Shown in pieces: positions 7,943-15,693 of a DNA stretch of 40,317 nt; the stretch's first letter is position 1; every line of letters starts with the position of its first letter. The notes beneath the pieces are model-generated. The model was not told where the DNA came from, ran no database searches, and was given only the letters and a program-made list of their open reading frames with translations. A program made the translations under genes and the position numbers. Source of the DNA: Flavobacteriales bacterium (GTDB taxonomy: Bacteria; Bacteroidota; Bacteroidia; Flavobacteriales_D; Sanyastnellaceae); NCBI GenBank assembly GCA_002863145.1, contig PKDW01000029.1, positions 1 through 40,317 on the forward strand, written 5' to 3'.

Positions 7943-8722
7943 ATGGCACCGGAGGAAGTGAAGGAGTTTTTGCTCGAAAAGGCGGAGCGGTATGAAGTGC
8001 CTGATTTCATCCCGCAAGACCCCCTGTCCATACCACATCGTTTCACCGACCGGAGAGACGTTGAAGTGGCCTCGTTTTTCGCGGCATCCTTGGCCTGGGG
8101 AAACCGCGTGTCCATCTTGAAAAGCTTGGAGAGTCTGATGGAGCGCATGGACCACGCACCGGGGAGTTTTGTCATGGACCACGAGGAATCGGATTTGAAG
8201 GTGTTTGAGGGGTATGTGCACCGCACCTTCCAAGAAGTGGATGCCAAGGGATTTGTGCAGGCGCTGGCGGGGTTGCTTCGGACCCATGGATCGCTGGAGC
8301 AGGCCATGATGTCGGGGTGGGAGACGCCTGAAGATCCCGCGTGCTTGGCGTCGGCATTGACTTCCTTTCATCGCGCATTTATGGCCCAAGAGGGCGTGGC
8401 TCTCCGTACCCAAAAGCACGTCGCCAATCCGGCGAAAGGCTCGGCTGCCAAGCGGCTCAACATGTGGCTGCGCTGGATGGTTCGGCCTGCCAATCGGGGT
8501 GTGGATTTGGGGTTGTGGAAGGGCATTTCGCCTTCGGTGTTGCACATCCCCTTGGATGTCCACACGTCCAACGTGGGGCGAAAGCTGGGTTTGCTGACAC
8601 GCACGGCCAACGATTGGAAGGCGGTGGCGGAATTGACTGCCTCGCTGCGCGCCATCGACCCTGTCGATCCGGTGCGTTTGGATTTTGCCTTGTTCGGTTT
8701 GGGGGCCATTGAGGGCTTCTAA
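7943..8722 (+). CDS. TIGR02757 (DUF2400) family protein
   Basis: The 259-residue protein matches the TIGR02757 family, found widely in Bacteroidota and in some other bacteria. Family marks are DFIPQDPLSIPHRF near residue 20-35, EVASFFAASLAWGNR, the basic SAAKRLNMWLRWMVR segment (about 170-185), and HIPLDVHTSNVGRKLGLL (about 200-217), which resembles the Asp-containing region of helix-hairpin-helix DNA glycosylases. The C-terminal DPVRLDFALFGLG is also typical. A DNA or nucleic-acid role has been guessed from that resemblance, but none is established. The MnmD-Nudix gene follows after 6 bp, suggesting co-transcription. Confidence 0.9.
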   Translation: MAPEEVKEFLLEKAERYEVPDFIPQDPLSIPHRFTDRRDVEVASFFAASLAWGNRVSILKSLESLMERMDHAPGSFVMDHEESDLKVFEGYVHRTFQEVDAKGFVQALAGLLRTHGSLEQAMMSGWETPEDPACLASALTSFHRAFMAQEGVALRTQKHVANPAKGSAAKRLNMWLRWMVRPANRGVDLGLWKGISPSVLHIPLDVHTSNVGRKLGLLTRTANDWKAVAELTASLRAIDPVDPVRLDFALFGLGAIEGF

Positions 8723-8728
8723 GTCCAA

Positions 8729-9889
8729 ATGCGCATCAGATTGGCCCTTGCGGGCGACCTTTGGCGGGTGAAATTGCGTGAGACCGGCGATGGGAGCAGG
8801 ACCCTGCATCAGCAAGACCTCGATGTGTGCTACCACAGCGTGCACGGTGCGTGGACGGAGACGCAGCACGTGTTTGGAGAGATGGGTGTGATGCCGGCCT
8901 TTTCAAGAAGCGCGGAGGGCGATCTGCATGTCCTAGAGATTGGCTTTGGGACGGGATTGAATGTGTTGGATGTGTGGTTGCGCGCCAAAGCGGCCGGAAG
9001 ACATGCCGTGGTTCACAGCCTTGAGCCCCACCCTCTGTCTTGGGAAGAAGCTGCGCCTTTGGATTACGCGGCATCCACCGGGGTGCCTGAGGAAGTCTGG
9101 CGTGTGATGCACGAGAAGGGAAAATGGCACGACGAGTGGATCACGTTTGAACGCGTCAAGACGGGGTTGTTTGAGGCCCCTTTGTGGGAGCAGTCCTACG
9201 ATGTGGTGTTGTTCGATGCGTTTGCCCCCGCTGCACAGCCAGAATTGTGGACGGTGCAGGCCATGGATCGCATGCGTCTCGCCCTGAAGCCAGGGGGACA
9301 ACTGGTGACTTACTGCGCCAAAGGCGACGTCCGAAGGGCCATGACGGATGCGGGGTTTGCGGTGGAACGCCTGCCTGGACCTCCTGGCAAGCGCGAAATG
9401 TTGCGGGCCACCAAGGCACTCAATCCGCGAGGACGGTTCAATGTCAGGGTGTACATGGTGGTCACGCGCCAAGGTCATGACGGCACAGAGGAGGTGCTCG
9501 TGTCCTACGAGCGGTTGCCCCTGGGAGGCGTCATGAAATTCCCGGGCGGCGGACTTGAATGGGGAGAGGGCACTGCAGCTTGCCTGCGGCGTGAAGCTTT
9601 GGAAGAGTTGGGACAGCCCGTGGAGGTGGGGTCGTTGATTCACTTCAGTCAACAAACCCACGTCAGTTCATTCGACGGCAATCACCAGGTCTTGGCCGTC
9701 CATTACGCCGCCGAACTCACGGGAGAGGTGATGTTTGACGACGACGGGGAGTTGGGAGATGTGTGCGGCAAGCGCGTGCCCATGATGACCCAGCGACTGG
9801 GGTGGCGCCAAGTGGGGGACTTGCATCCAGAGGATTTTCATTTTGCCTCAGACCGCGAAGCTTGGGTGACATGGAAGCAGCAGCGCTGA
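8729..9889 (+). CDS. mnmD: MnmD tRNA methyltransferase fused to a Nudix hydrolase domain
   Basis: Residues 1-228 are an MnmD/MnmC-type methyltransferase, which completes the 5-methylaminomethyl group on wobble U34 of tRNA using SAM. Visible motifs are DGSRTLHQQDLDVCYHSVHG, the SAM-binding EIGFGTGLN (70-78), FDAFAP (162-167) and CAKGDVRRAM (196-205). Residues from about 236 form a Nudix domain. Its box is GGLEWGEGTAACLRREALEELG (about 274-295), with the GxxxxxE and REaLEELG acids present, and PGG precedes it. The two are one uninterrupted frame with a junction of only about ten residues (KALNPRGRF). Stand-alone MnmD in this phylum is usually about 220 residues, so the fusion is unusual. The Nudix half resembles Bacteroidota stand-alone Nudix proteins with FPGGGLEFGEGT. 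The gene ends directly against the convergent gene at 9890. Confidence 0.88.
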   Translation: MRIRLALAGDLWRVKLRETGDGSRTLHQQDLDVCYHSVHGAWTETQHVFGEMGVMPAFSRSAEGDLHVLEIGFGTGLNVLDVWLRAKAAGRHAVVHSLEPHPLSWEEAAPLDYAASTGVPEEVWRVMHEKGKWHDEWITFERVKTGLFEAPLWEQSYDVVLFDAFAPAAQPELWTVQAMDRMRLALKPGGQLVTYCAKGDVRRAMTDAGFAVERLPGPPGKREMLRATKALNPRGRFNVRVYMVVTRQGHDGTEEVLVSYERLPLGGVMKFPGGGLEWGEGTAACLRREALEELGQPVEVGSLIHFSQQTHVSSFDGNHQVLAVHYAAELTGEVMFDDDGELGDVCGKRVPMMTQRLGWRQVGDLHPEDFHFASDREAWVTWKQQR

Positions 9890-10471
9890 TCAACCGAGCA
9901 GTCCGTAACGATGCTCAACGCATTCGTCGATGCGAAGGCACAGCTGTTCAGGCGTGAAGGTGCGCCAGCCCATTTCATTCAGTTCGCCGCCCAAGACGAA
10001 GTATGAATCGAGGTCGATGGCTTGCATGTCAGCCAGTACGTGTTCCCGAAAGTTGAGCAGCGCAATCCATCCGTCTTCCTCCATCACATCGTCAAACCAC
10101 TCTTCGTAGTAGGCATCGTCGCTATAATGAAAGTTCAGCACGTTCTCGCCAATGAGCACAAACTTGGACACCCCGCCATCCCGAAGCGGGTCGATGACCT
10201 CCCGTTTGAGCAGCATGATGTCGTTGAAGAGGCAGTCGTTCCACTCGCCAATGAATTCCAAAATGGCATGCCCTTCGTCGTAATCTGCGTAGAGCACTTT
10301 GGTGTAGAGGGTTTGGCTTCCGAATTCATCCCACTGCGGATGGATGTAGTGGTTGTACACCTTCAGGTGGTAGGCAAATTCATTGTACACGCGGTCGTAG
10401 AACGGACTCTGAGGGTCGTTGCTCGCGATGTAGTGGTTGCGCCAGGCGTAGAATGGTTCAAGTGCGTGCAT
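9890..10471 (-). CDS. Conserved Bacteroidota hypothetical protein
   Basis: I recognise this 193-residue protein as a well-conserved Bacteroidota family without a known role. It is acidic and rich in aromatic residues, with EPFYAWRNHYIASNDPQSPF at the N-terminus, HPQWDEFGSQTLY, FIGEWNDCLFNDIM, FVLIGENVLNFHYSDDAYY and EEWFDDV in the middle, and a final GWRTFTPEQLC. There is no signal peptide or membrane segment, so it is probably cytoplasmic. It overlaps the end of murQ by 14 bp and is almost certainly translated from the murQ transcript, which hints at a link to cell-wall sugar metabolism but proves nothing. It ends flush with the MnmD-Nudix stop on the other strand. Confidence 0.85.
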   Translation of the reverse strand: MHALEPFYAWRNHYIASNDPQSPFYDRVYNEFAYHLKVYNHYIHPQWDEFGSQTLYTKVLYADYDEGHAILEFIGEWNDCLFNDIMLLKREVIDPLRDGGVSKFVLIGENVLNFHYSDDAYYEEWFDDVMEEDGWIALLNFREHVLADMQAIDLDSYFVLGGELNEMGWRTFTPEQLCLRIDECVEHRYGLLG

Positions 10472-11288
10472 GGCCCTGTTGATGTGCGTCGACCGCAGCT
10501 CGAACGCTGCCGTACGAGGTCAAAAGCGCTTCGGATTCCACCAATCCAAGTCCGGTGGCTTCGGCCACCATCCGCGCGCCGCGCTGCATGAGTTTGGCGT
10601 TGGTCAGTTGCATGTCCACCATGCGATTTCCATGCACGTGTCCCAACTGAATCATGGTGGCCGTGGTCAGTCGGTTCAGGATGAGTTTGGTGGCGGTGCC
10701 GGCCTTCATGCGCGTGGAGCCGGTCACAAATTCGGGTCCCGTGACCGCGACGACCGGGTGGTCGCATGCCTGGATGATTTGGCTTTCCGGGTTGCATGTC
10801 ACACAGCCCGTCAACACTCCCCGCAATCGCGCTTGACGCAGGGCGCCAATGACGTACGGCGTGCGGCCGCTCGCGGCAATTCCCACCACCGTATCCTGCG
10901 CTTGGATGCCATGCGCCTTGAGGTCCTTCCATCCTTGTTCGGCATCGTCTTCGGCGCCTTCCACGGCCGCGCGAATGGCTGAATCGCCTCCCGCCATGAT
11001 TCCGACCACGCGGTCGGAGGCCACCCCAAACGTCGGAGGACATTCACTGGCATCCACCACACCCAGTCGGCCACTTGTGCCTGCACCCAAGTAAAACAGC
11101 CTGCCGCCTTCCCGCATCCGATCCACCAGCGCTTCAGTGAGCGCGGTCAAGGCAGGCATGGCCGCAAGCACGGCACTTTGCACGTCGTCATCGACGCGGT
11201 GCATCGCGTCAAGGAGTTCGCGCACACTCAAGGTGTGCAAATCAGCTACGGGGCCAGACTGTTCGGTGGGGGGCAGCGGTCGCTCCAT
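10458..11288 (-). CDS. murQ: N-acetylmuramic acid 6-phosphate etherase
   Basis: This 276-residue SIS-domain enzyme matches MurQ, which removes D-lactate from MurNAc-6-phosphate to give GlcNAc-6-phosphate during peptidoglycan recycling. Motifs seen are YLGAGTSGRLGVVDASECPP (about 67-86, containing the catalytic-region Glu82), the EGAEDD acids around 113, GIAASGRTPYV, and the signature GSTRMKAGTATKLILNRLTT. The protein is slightly shorter than the usual roughly 300 residues, mainly at the C-terminus. ATG 11288 is supported by a perfect TAnnTTTG box ending 3 nt upstream, which also separates murQ from the aroE operon. The next gene overlaps its 3' end. Confidence 0.95.
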   Translation of the reverse strand: MERPLPPTEQSGPVADLHTLSVRELLDAMHRVDDDVQSAVLAAMPALTALTEALVDRMREGGRLFYLGAGTSGRLGVVDASECPPTFGVASDRVVGIMAGGDSAIRAAVEGAEDDAEQGWKDLKAHGIQAQDTVVGIAASGRTPYVIGALRQARLRGVLTGCVTCNPESQIIQACDHPVVAVTGPEFVTGSTRMKAGTATKLILNRLTTATMIQLGHVHGNRMVDMQLTNAKLMQRGARMVAEATGLGLVESEALLTSYGSVRAAVDAHQQGHART

Positions 11289-11291
11289 GGT

Positions 11292-11299
11292 CAAATGTA
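11292..11299 (-). promoter_or_regulatory. Candidate -7 box for murQ
   Basis: The minus strand reads TACATTTG, a perfect TAnnTTTG match, followed by 3 nt and ATG 11288. It lies in the 28-bp gap after aroE, suggesting that murQ and the downstream hypothetical gene have their own, nearly leaderless, transcript. Confidence 0.5.
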
Positions 11300-11316
11300 C
11301 GCCCAGCCCGTGGGGC

Positions 11317-12099
11317 TTAGACTCCTGAGGTCTTCCAAATCTCCCATGCCTTCTCGGCCTGCAAACGCAGCATGTCTGCGCCATTCAAGACGGCTGCACC
11401 GCACCCTCGCGCCTCGCGAAGGAAACAGGTTTCGACAGGGTTGTAGATCAGGTCCACAACGAGGTGCTCTGGCGTCAACCACGAGGTGGGAAACGGCACC
11501 ATGTCTTGGTCTTGGGGATGCATGCCCACAGGGGTACAATGGACCACCAAGAGGTGGTGGTGCACGACCCATTGCGACACTTCGTGGTACCCAATGGATG
11601 CCCTTCCGAGGGCGCGTGTGCCGCGTGTGCTGTCCCCATTCCTGGAGACGCTGATTGCGTCAATGCCCAACTTGGCGAGGACGTGATGCACTGCAGCTGC
11701 ACTGCCTCCCGTACCAAGTACGAGCGCCCGCTCGTGTCGGTTGGCGAGAAACGGCTGAATCGAACGTTGAAAACCCCAGACGTCGGTGTTGTGACCTTCC
11801 CAGCCTTGAGGTGTTTTGACCAAGGTGTTGACGGCACCGACGGCTTGGGCTTCTTCGGAAACACGCACCAACTTGGACATGATGGCTTGCTTGTGTGGCA
11901 CCGTGACGTTCAATCCGACCAGGTTGGGATGGTCCTGCGTCAAGGTGTGGAAGTCTTCGATGTCGGGCAAGTCAAACGTGCGGTAAATCACCTCGTCTCG
12001 TCCTTCGGCAGCGAGGATGCGCTTGAACAAGCTTGGACTTTGAGAGTGTTCAATGGGATGTCCCAAAACACCCAACAACTTGGAGGCTCCGTCACTCAT
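11317..12099 (-). CDS. aroE: Shikimate dehydrogenase
   Basis: The 260-residue protein matches AroE, which reduces 3-dehydroshikimate to shikimate with NADPH. The shikimate-binding Ser motif is HSQSPSLF (18-25), the catalytic lysine is Lys70 in NVTVPHK, GAVNT follows at 88-92, and the catalytic aspartate is Asp106 in GHNTDVWGF. The nucleotide loop is LGTGGSAAAV. The length is normal for the Bacteroidota form, slightly shorter than E. coli AroE. It is the last gene of a minus-strand operon; its ATG overlaps the DUF368 stop (TCAT on the plus strand at 12096-12099). Confidence 0.95.
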   Translation of the reverse strand: MSDGASKLLGVLGHPIEHSQSPSLFKRILAAEGRDEVIYRTFDLPDIEDFHTLTQDHPNLVGLNVTVPHKQAIMSKLVRVSEEAQAVGAVNTLVKTPQGWEGHNTDVWGFQRSIQPFLANRHERALVLGTGGSAAAVHHVLAKLGIDAISVSRNGDSTRGTRALGRASIGYHEVSQWVVHHHLLVVHCTPVGMHPQDQDMVPFPTSWLTPEHLVVDLIYNPVETCFLREARGCGAAVLNGADMLRLQAEKAWEIWKTSGV

Positions 12100-13004
12100 C
12101 CGACCTCATTCATGCCACGGGTGTTGCCCCAGCGGTGAAGCCCCCACACGACCCCACCTCCGAGGCAGGCCAGTCCGAGGGCCGCAGCGATGTTGCCCTG
12201 GGGTGCCATGTTTTCGAGCAACCATTCCACACGTCCGTCGCTGTGGGTGTAGAGGGGGCGGACCTGCGCTTTCCAAGGCCACAACGCTTGAAGTGATCCC
12301 ACCAAAAAGCCAGTGAGTAAGGCCAACGTGGGCCGGCGACGTGCAGACAGCAACCACTTCAGCGCACGGCTGAACAACAACAAGCCGAGCACGGCCCCGG
12401 CACCGAAGGCTCCCATTTTCGTCAAGTCAAGGGTCTTCACTGCCAGAAGTACGGGGGCGTAGGCCCCAAGAATCAGCAGCAAGAAACTGCCTGAGATGCC
12501 CGGAAGGAGCATGGCACAAATGGCCAAGGCGCCGGCAGCCATCAACAGCGCGGGATGGTCGGTTTGGACCAAGGGCGGGATGGAAGTGACAAACCCTGCC
12601 ACGGCGCATCCAAGGGCCGCCCAGACCCAAGTGTCCAAGCCCCAAGGCTTGACGTGTTTGCCCACGAGCGGCACAGACGTGGCGACCAATCCCACAAAGA
12701 ATGCGCGAAGCATCACTGGATGGTGTTCGAGCAACCAGTGAAGGGGGGAGGCGAGCGTGGCAATGGCCGTGACGATGCCCACGGCCAGGGCGACGAGGAA
12801 GGAGCCATTCACGGCGTTCCAAGCCTCCAAAAGTTTGCCCTTGCGAAGGGCGGTCAGGCCTTCTCCGCTGAGGGAAGAAAGGCTGTCAAGCAAGGGGTCG
12901 TAAATGCCCGCAATGAAGGCCACTGTGCCTCCACTGACGCCGGGCACCAAATCCGCCACACCCATGGCAAAGCCTTTGGCTGTGACAGACCAGGGCCAAT
13001 TCAT
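12096..13004 (-). CDS. DUF368 polyprenyl-phosphate transporter family protein
   Basis: The 302-residue membrane protein carries the DUF368 signature near its N-terminus (GFAMGVADLVPGVSGGTVAF, about 11-30, then GIYDPLL). About eight hydrophobic segments follow, with a second glycine-rich repeat around MLLPGISGSFLLLILGAY. Some DUF368 proteins (PopT) have been shown to recycle undecaprenyl phosphate across the cytoplasmic membrane for cell-wall synthesis; the same role is likely here by homology. Start and stop overlap the rhodanese stop and the aroE start by 4 bp each, so all three are translationally coupled. Confidence 0.9.
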   Translation of the reverse strand: MNWPWSVTAKGFAMGVADLVPGVSGGTVAFIAGIYDPLLDSLSSLSGEGLTALRKGKLLEAWNAVNGSFLVALAVGIVTAIATLASPLHWLLEHHPVMLRAFFVGLVATSVPLVGKHVKPWGLDTWVWAALGCAVAGFVTSIPPLVQTDHPALLMAAGALAICAMLLPGISGSFLLLILGAYAPVLLAVKTLDLTKMGAFGAGAVLGLLLFSRALKWLLSARRRPTLALLTGFLVGSLQALWPWKAQVRPLYTHSDGRVEWLLENMAPQGNIAAALGLACLGGGVVWGLHRWGNTRGMNEVG

Positions 13005-13318
13005 GCCACCTCGAGGTTGGGGTCGATGTGGGTGACCCAGGCACGGATGCCGCCTTCCAGATTGTGCACATTGGTGCGGCCGTATTGGTTCGTCAAGGCG
13101 TGGGTCACAGCAGCAGAGCGCGCGCCGGAACGGCAGTGGATCACCACGGGGATGTCTTCGGGGATTTCCCCAAGTCGCTCGAGCACGTCGTCCATGGGGA
13201 TGTGAACCCCATCAATGTGGCTGACTTCGCGTTCGTAGGGCTCTCGAATGTCAATCAAGGCGTGGGAGACGCCTTCCTCTCGCCAGGACACCAATTCTTG
13301 CACCGTGATGCTTTTCAT
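13001..13318 (-). CDS. Single-domain rhodanese-like sulfurtransferase
   Basis: The 105-residue protein is one rhodanese domain with no signal peptide. It has the LIDIREPYEREVSHIDGVHI stretch early and the active-site loop CRSGARS with Cys62 present, so persulfide transfer is plausible. NLEGGIRAW closes the domain. The substrate is unknown; stand-alone rhodaneses often supply sulfur or handle sulfane or cyanide. I chose ATG 13318, where the rhodanese homology begins; a longer frame to 13687 lies inside the ComA gene. Its stop overlaps the DUF368 start, and ComA lies 2 bp upstream. Confidence 0.92.
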   Translation of the reverse strand: MKSITVQELVSWREEGVSHALIDIREPYEREVSHIDGVHIPMDDVLERLGEIPEDIPVVIHCRSGARSAAVTHALTNQYGRTNVHNLEGGIRAWVTHIDPNLEVA

Positions 13319-13320
13319 CG

Positions 13321-14133
13321 TCAGTCGTCCAAAATTTCGTCTGCAGGAATTTGGCGAACGCCTTCGGCCACGGCCTCGGGAAGGTTGTCGAAGAACGTGT
13401 CGCCACGCAACCCCAGACGCAAGCACTCCAGTGGAATGACGTCGTGCGGTCCGATGTTTCCCAAGTTGACGTTGGCACCAAATTGCTTGAGGAACCACAC
13501 TTGTTGAGGCTTTTGGGGCGCTTCCCATAGGATGTCTTCCAATTTTACCTTGGCCAAAATGCGGCGAACCAATGCGGTGTGCGCGGTGCCGTTGGGCCGG
13601 TAGATGCCCACGTTTCCGCTTTCGCGGGCTTCGGCAATCACCTTCCAGCTGCCAGCAGCGAGTTCTTGCTGCATCATGGACGTCCACTTGTTGGGGCTGA
13701 CGAGGATGCCCGCTTCTTTGGAGCCGACTTCACTCAAGACGCGGTACTTCTTCGCCAACCGCGAAATCATCTCGCACTTGGCGTCCTCCTCAATCACCAT
13801 GGAGCCGTCACTCACCTCGACAGTCTCGAGCCCGAGGTCGTCTACAAAGCGGAGGTAGTCGTCAAGCTGGTTGCGGATGAAGTAGGCTTCGAACAAGGTG
13901 CCCCCAGGGTAGACCATGAGGCCTGCGTCGTGGTAGAGTTTGATCTTCTCCTTGACGTTGGGAGTGACAATCGAAGTGCCAAAGCCCAATTTCAAGAGGT
14001 CCACTTTGTCGGCGTTGACTTCGAGAAAGTCTTCGGCCTGCCGCAGGCTGAGGCCTTTGTCCATGACCATGGTCAAGCCCGATTCGCGGGGCTTGGCGGG
14101 GCGCTCCGGCAGGTGAGAGAGGTTGTGGTTCAT
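13321..14133 (-). CDS. comA: Phosphosulfolactate synthase-family protein (ComA-like)
   Basis: The 270-residue protein has the TIM-barrel ComA family pattern: the N-terminal PRESGLTMVMDKGLS, VDLLKLGFGTS, LMVYPGGTLFEAYF, VEVSDGSM, LSEVGSKE and a long EARESGNVGIYRPNG. ComA adds sulfite to phosphoenolpyruvate to give phosphosulfolactate, the first step toward coenzyme M in methanogens and toward sulfolactate in some bacteria. Members are common in Bacteroidota, where the product is not settled. No ComB or ComC homologue is visible in the window. It lies 3 bp after the TPR gene stop and 2 bp before the rhodanese gene. Confidence 0.88.
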   Translation of the reverse strand: MNHNLSHLPERPAKPRESGLTMVMDKGLSLRQAEDFLEVNADKVDLLKLGFGTSIVTPNVKEKIKLYHDAGLMVYPGGTLFEAYFIRNQLDDYLRFVDDLGLETVEVSDGSMVIEEDAKCEMISRLAKKYRVLSEVGSKEAGILVSPNKWTSMMQQELAAGSWKVIAEARESGNVGIYRPNGTAHTALVRRILAKVKLEDILWEAPQKPQQVWFLKQFGANVNLGNIGPHDVIPLECLRLGLRGDTFFDNLPEAVAEGVRQIPADEILDD

Positions 14134-14136
14134 CGT

Positions 14137-15552
14137 TCAGGGTTTCATCCGTGTGTACCGGCTGGCCACACGCGGGTCGTCGAGCAGACCTGGGTAGGTC
14201 TCCAACAACCGATTCATGCCTTCGAAGTCCGCCATCAGCAAGTGGTCGAGAAGGCGAAGGGCTTCTCCATCCAAGCGCAAGGCGAACAGGCTCACAAATT
14301 GTTTGTACCCCAACGAGGTTGAGGTGGGTGGCAGGTGCTCGAAGGCATTGTCGAGCAAAATCAGGGCCTGATCGTGGGCCTCCAATGCTTGCATGTTGTC
14401 GATGCGTTCTTCCCAAGCTTCAAGGTGCTTGGGGTTGCGTTCGAGGAGTTGGACCAAACACGTGTCTGCGTCTTCATGGCGTTCCATTTTTTTCAAAACG
14501 GTGGCCATCATTAGCAAGGTGTCTTCGTGGTGAGGGTGGAGCAGCAGGGCTTGCGCAAAGTGCTCCAAGGCGGCGGCGTGGTCTTGACGCAAGTCATCCA
14601 ACACGCCGAGTCCCACATGCGCCTCCAAGAAATGGGCGTCCAATTCGAGGCACTGCATGTAGTATTGTTCGGCTTCGTCGAGGTCGCCCAAGTGTTCCAA
14701 GCATTCGCCCATGTAGCAGAACGTGCTGGGTTGGGGCGCATCGAACATCAGGGTCTCACGGTGGACGTCCAAGGCATCTCCAAACCGCTCCATGGCGGTC
14801 AAAGCCTCTGCTTTTTGGTGATACGCGGGAGCGAAGCTGTCTTCGATGGCAATCGCAAAGTCGTAGGCGTCCACGGCTTCTTTGTAGCGTCCCAACCGCT
14901 GATGGGCGTTGCCCAAGTTGTACCACGCTGCAAAGCTGTAGGGGTGGTCGTCCAGAAATTGGGTGTAGAAATCCGCAGCCTCCTGGATTCGGCCTTCTTT
15001 GTCCATGCAAAAAGCCAACTCGTACAGGGCCGTCTCGTTGGATGGATCTTCCTGAAGCGCTTGGAGCAAGATCCGGATGGCGTGCTTCCACTCCCCGAGG
15101 TTTTCATGCTCTAAGGCCACGTCGATGTAGACATCCTTCTTCAGCTCCTCATCGGCGAACGAAAGCAAGGCGTTGAAGTGCTGAAGCGCCAATTTGTGTT
15201 CCCGCATTTGGCTGTAGATGTTCGCCAAAGTCAGGTGAATTTCCTCGTTGTGGGGCTCAAAGGAGAGCAAGTTCTTCAAGCGAGGGATGGCTTGGACGTG
15301 CTTGCCTGTGCTGGCGAGGATTTGGGCTTCCCGGAGCTGAAGCCCCAAACTTTCGGGGTACAAGCTGCTTGCATGGTGATGCACTTGCTGCGCTTTGCGC
15401 AGGGATCCTTTCTCGAGGTAATGCTCGATGAGAAGCTCGAGGTCGTCGTGGTCGAAGAACCGCGACTCACCCGCCTGCATCATGGCTTCAAAAGCCTTGG
15501 CCAGCGCGATAATCTGCTCCTCTCCCTGATGTGGACGTCCTTCTTCGTGCAT
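14137..15552 (-). CDS. Tetratricopeptide repeat protein
   Basis: The 471-residue protein is nearly all TPR-type helical repeats. Typical units recur with small-Ala and Gly-Tyr positions, for example YNLGNAHQRLGRYKEAVDAY, CYMGECLEHLGDLDEAEQYY and VGLGVLDDLRQDHAAALEHF. It has no signal peptide, so it is probably a cytoplasmic scaffold. The highly acidic, His-rich helices are typical of the Bacteroidota TPR proteins in this synteny group. I chose ATG 15552, giving MHEEGRP; the longer frame to 15603 adds 17 unconserved-looking residues. It is the first gene of the TPR-comA-rhodanese-DUF368-aroE operon. Its partner is unknown. Confidence 0.88.
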   Translation of the reverse strand: MHEEGRPHQGEEQIIALAKAFEAMMQAGESRFFDHDDLELLIEHYLEKGSLRKAQQVHHHASSLYPESLGLQLREAQILASTGKHVQAIPRLKNLLSFEPHNEEIHLTLANIYSQMREHKLALQHFNALLSFADEELKKDVYIDVALEHENLGEWKHAIRILLQALQEDPSNETALYELAFCMDKEGRIQEAADFYTQFLDDHPYSFAAWYNLGNAHQRLGRYKEAVDAYDFAIAIEDSFAPAYHQKAEALTAMERFGDALDVHRETLMFDAPQPSTFCYMGECLEHLGDLDEAEQYYMQCLELDAHFLEAHVGLGVLDDLRQDHAAALEHFAQALLLHPHHEDTLLMMATVLKKMERHEDADTCLVQLLERNPKHLEAWEERIDNMQALEAHDQALILLDNAFEHLPPTSTSLGYKQFVSLFALRLDGEALRLLDHLLMADFEGMNRLLETYPGLLDDPRVASRYTRMKP

Positions 15553-15558
15553 GCTTGA

Positions 15559-15566
15559 ACAAAGTA
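15559..15566 (-). promoter_or_regulatory. Candidate -7 box for the TPR operon
   Basis: The minus strand reads TACTTTGT, a near match to TAnnTTTG, ending 6 nt before ATG 15552. It would start the five-gene operon with almost no leader. The 141-bp gap up to glmM otherwise holds only the glmM box. Confidence 0.4.
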
Positions 15567-15681
15567 CGTTGCGAAGGTCGGAAGAAAGGCCCGTACGAGG
15601 CACGGATTATGCACAGGAATGGTGGAAAAAATCCAAAACGACAAGCGCCACGACAGAGAACGAAGGGGGCAGGGCGGACCC

Positions 15682-15689
15682 TACCTTGC
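15682..15689 (+). promoter_or_regulatory. Candidate -7 box for glmM
   Basis: TACCTTGC resembles TAnnTTTG and ends 4 nt before ATG 15694. It favours this ATG over an in-frame upstream start at 15619, which would place the box inside the gene. Confidence 0.45.
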
Positions 15690-15693
15690 AAAC

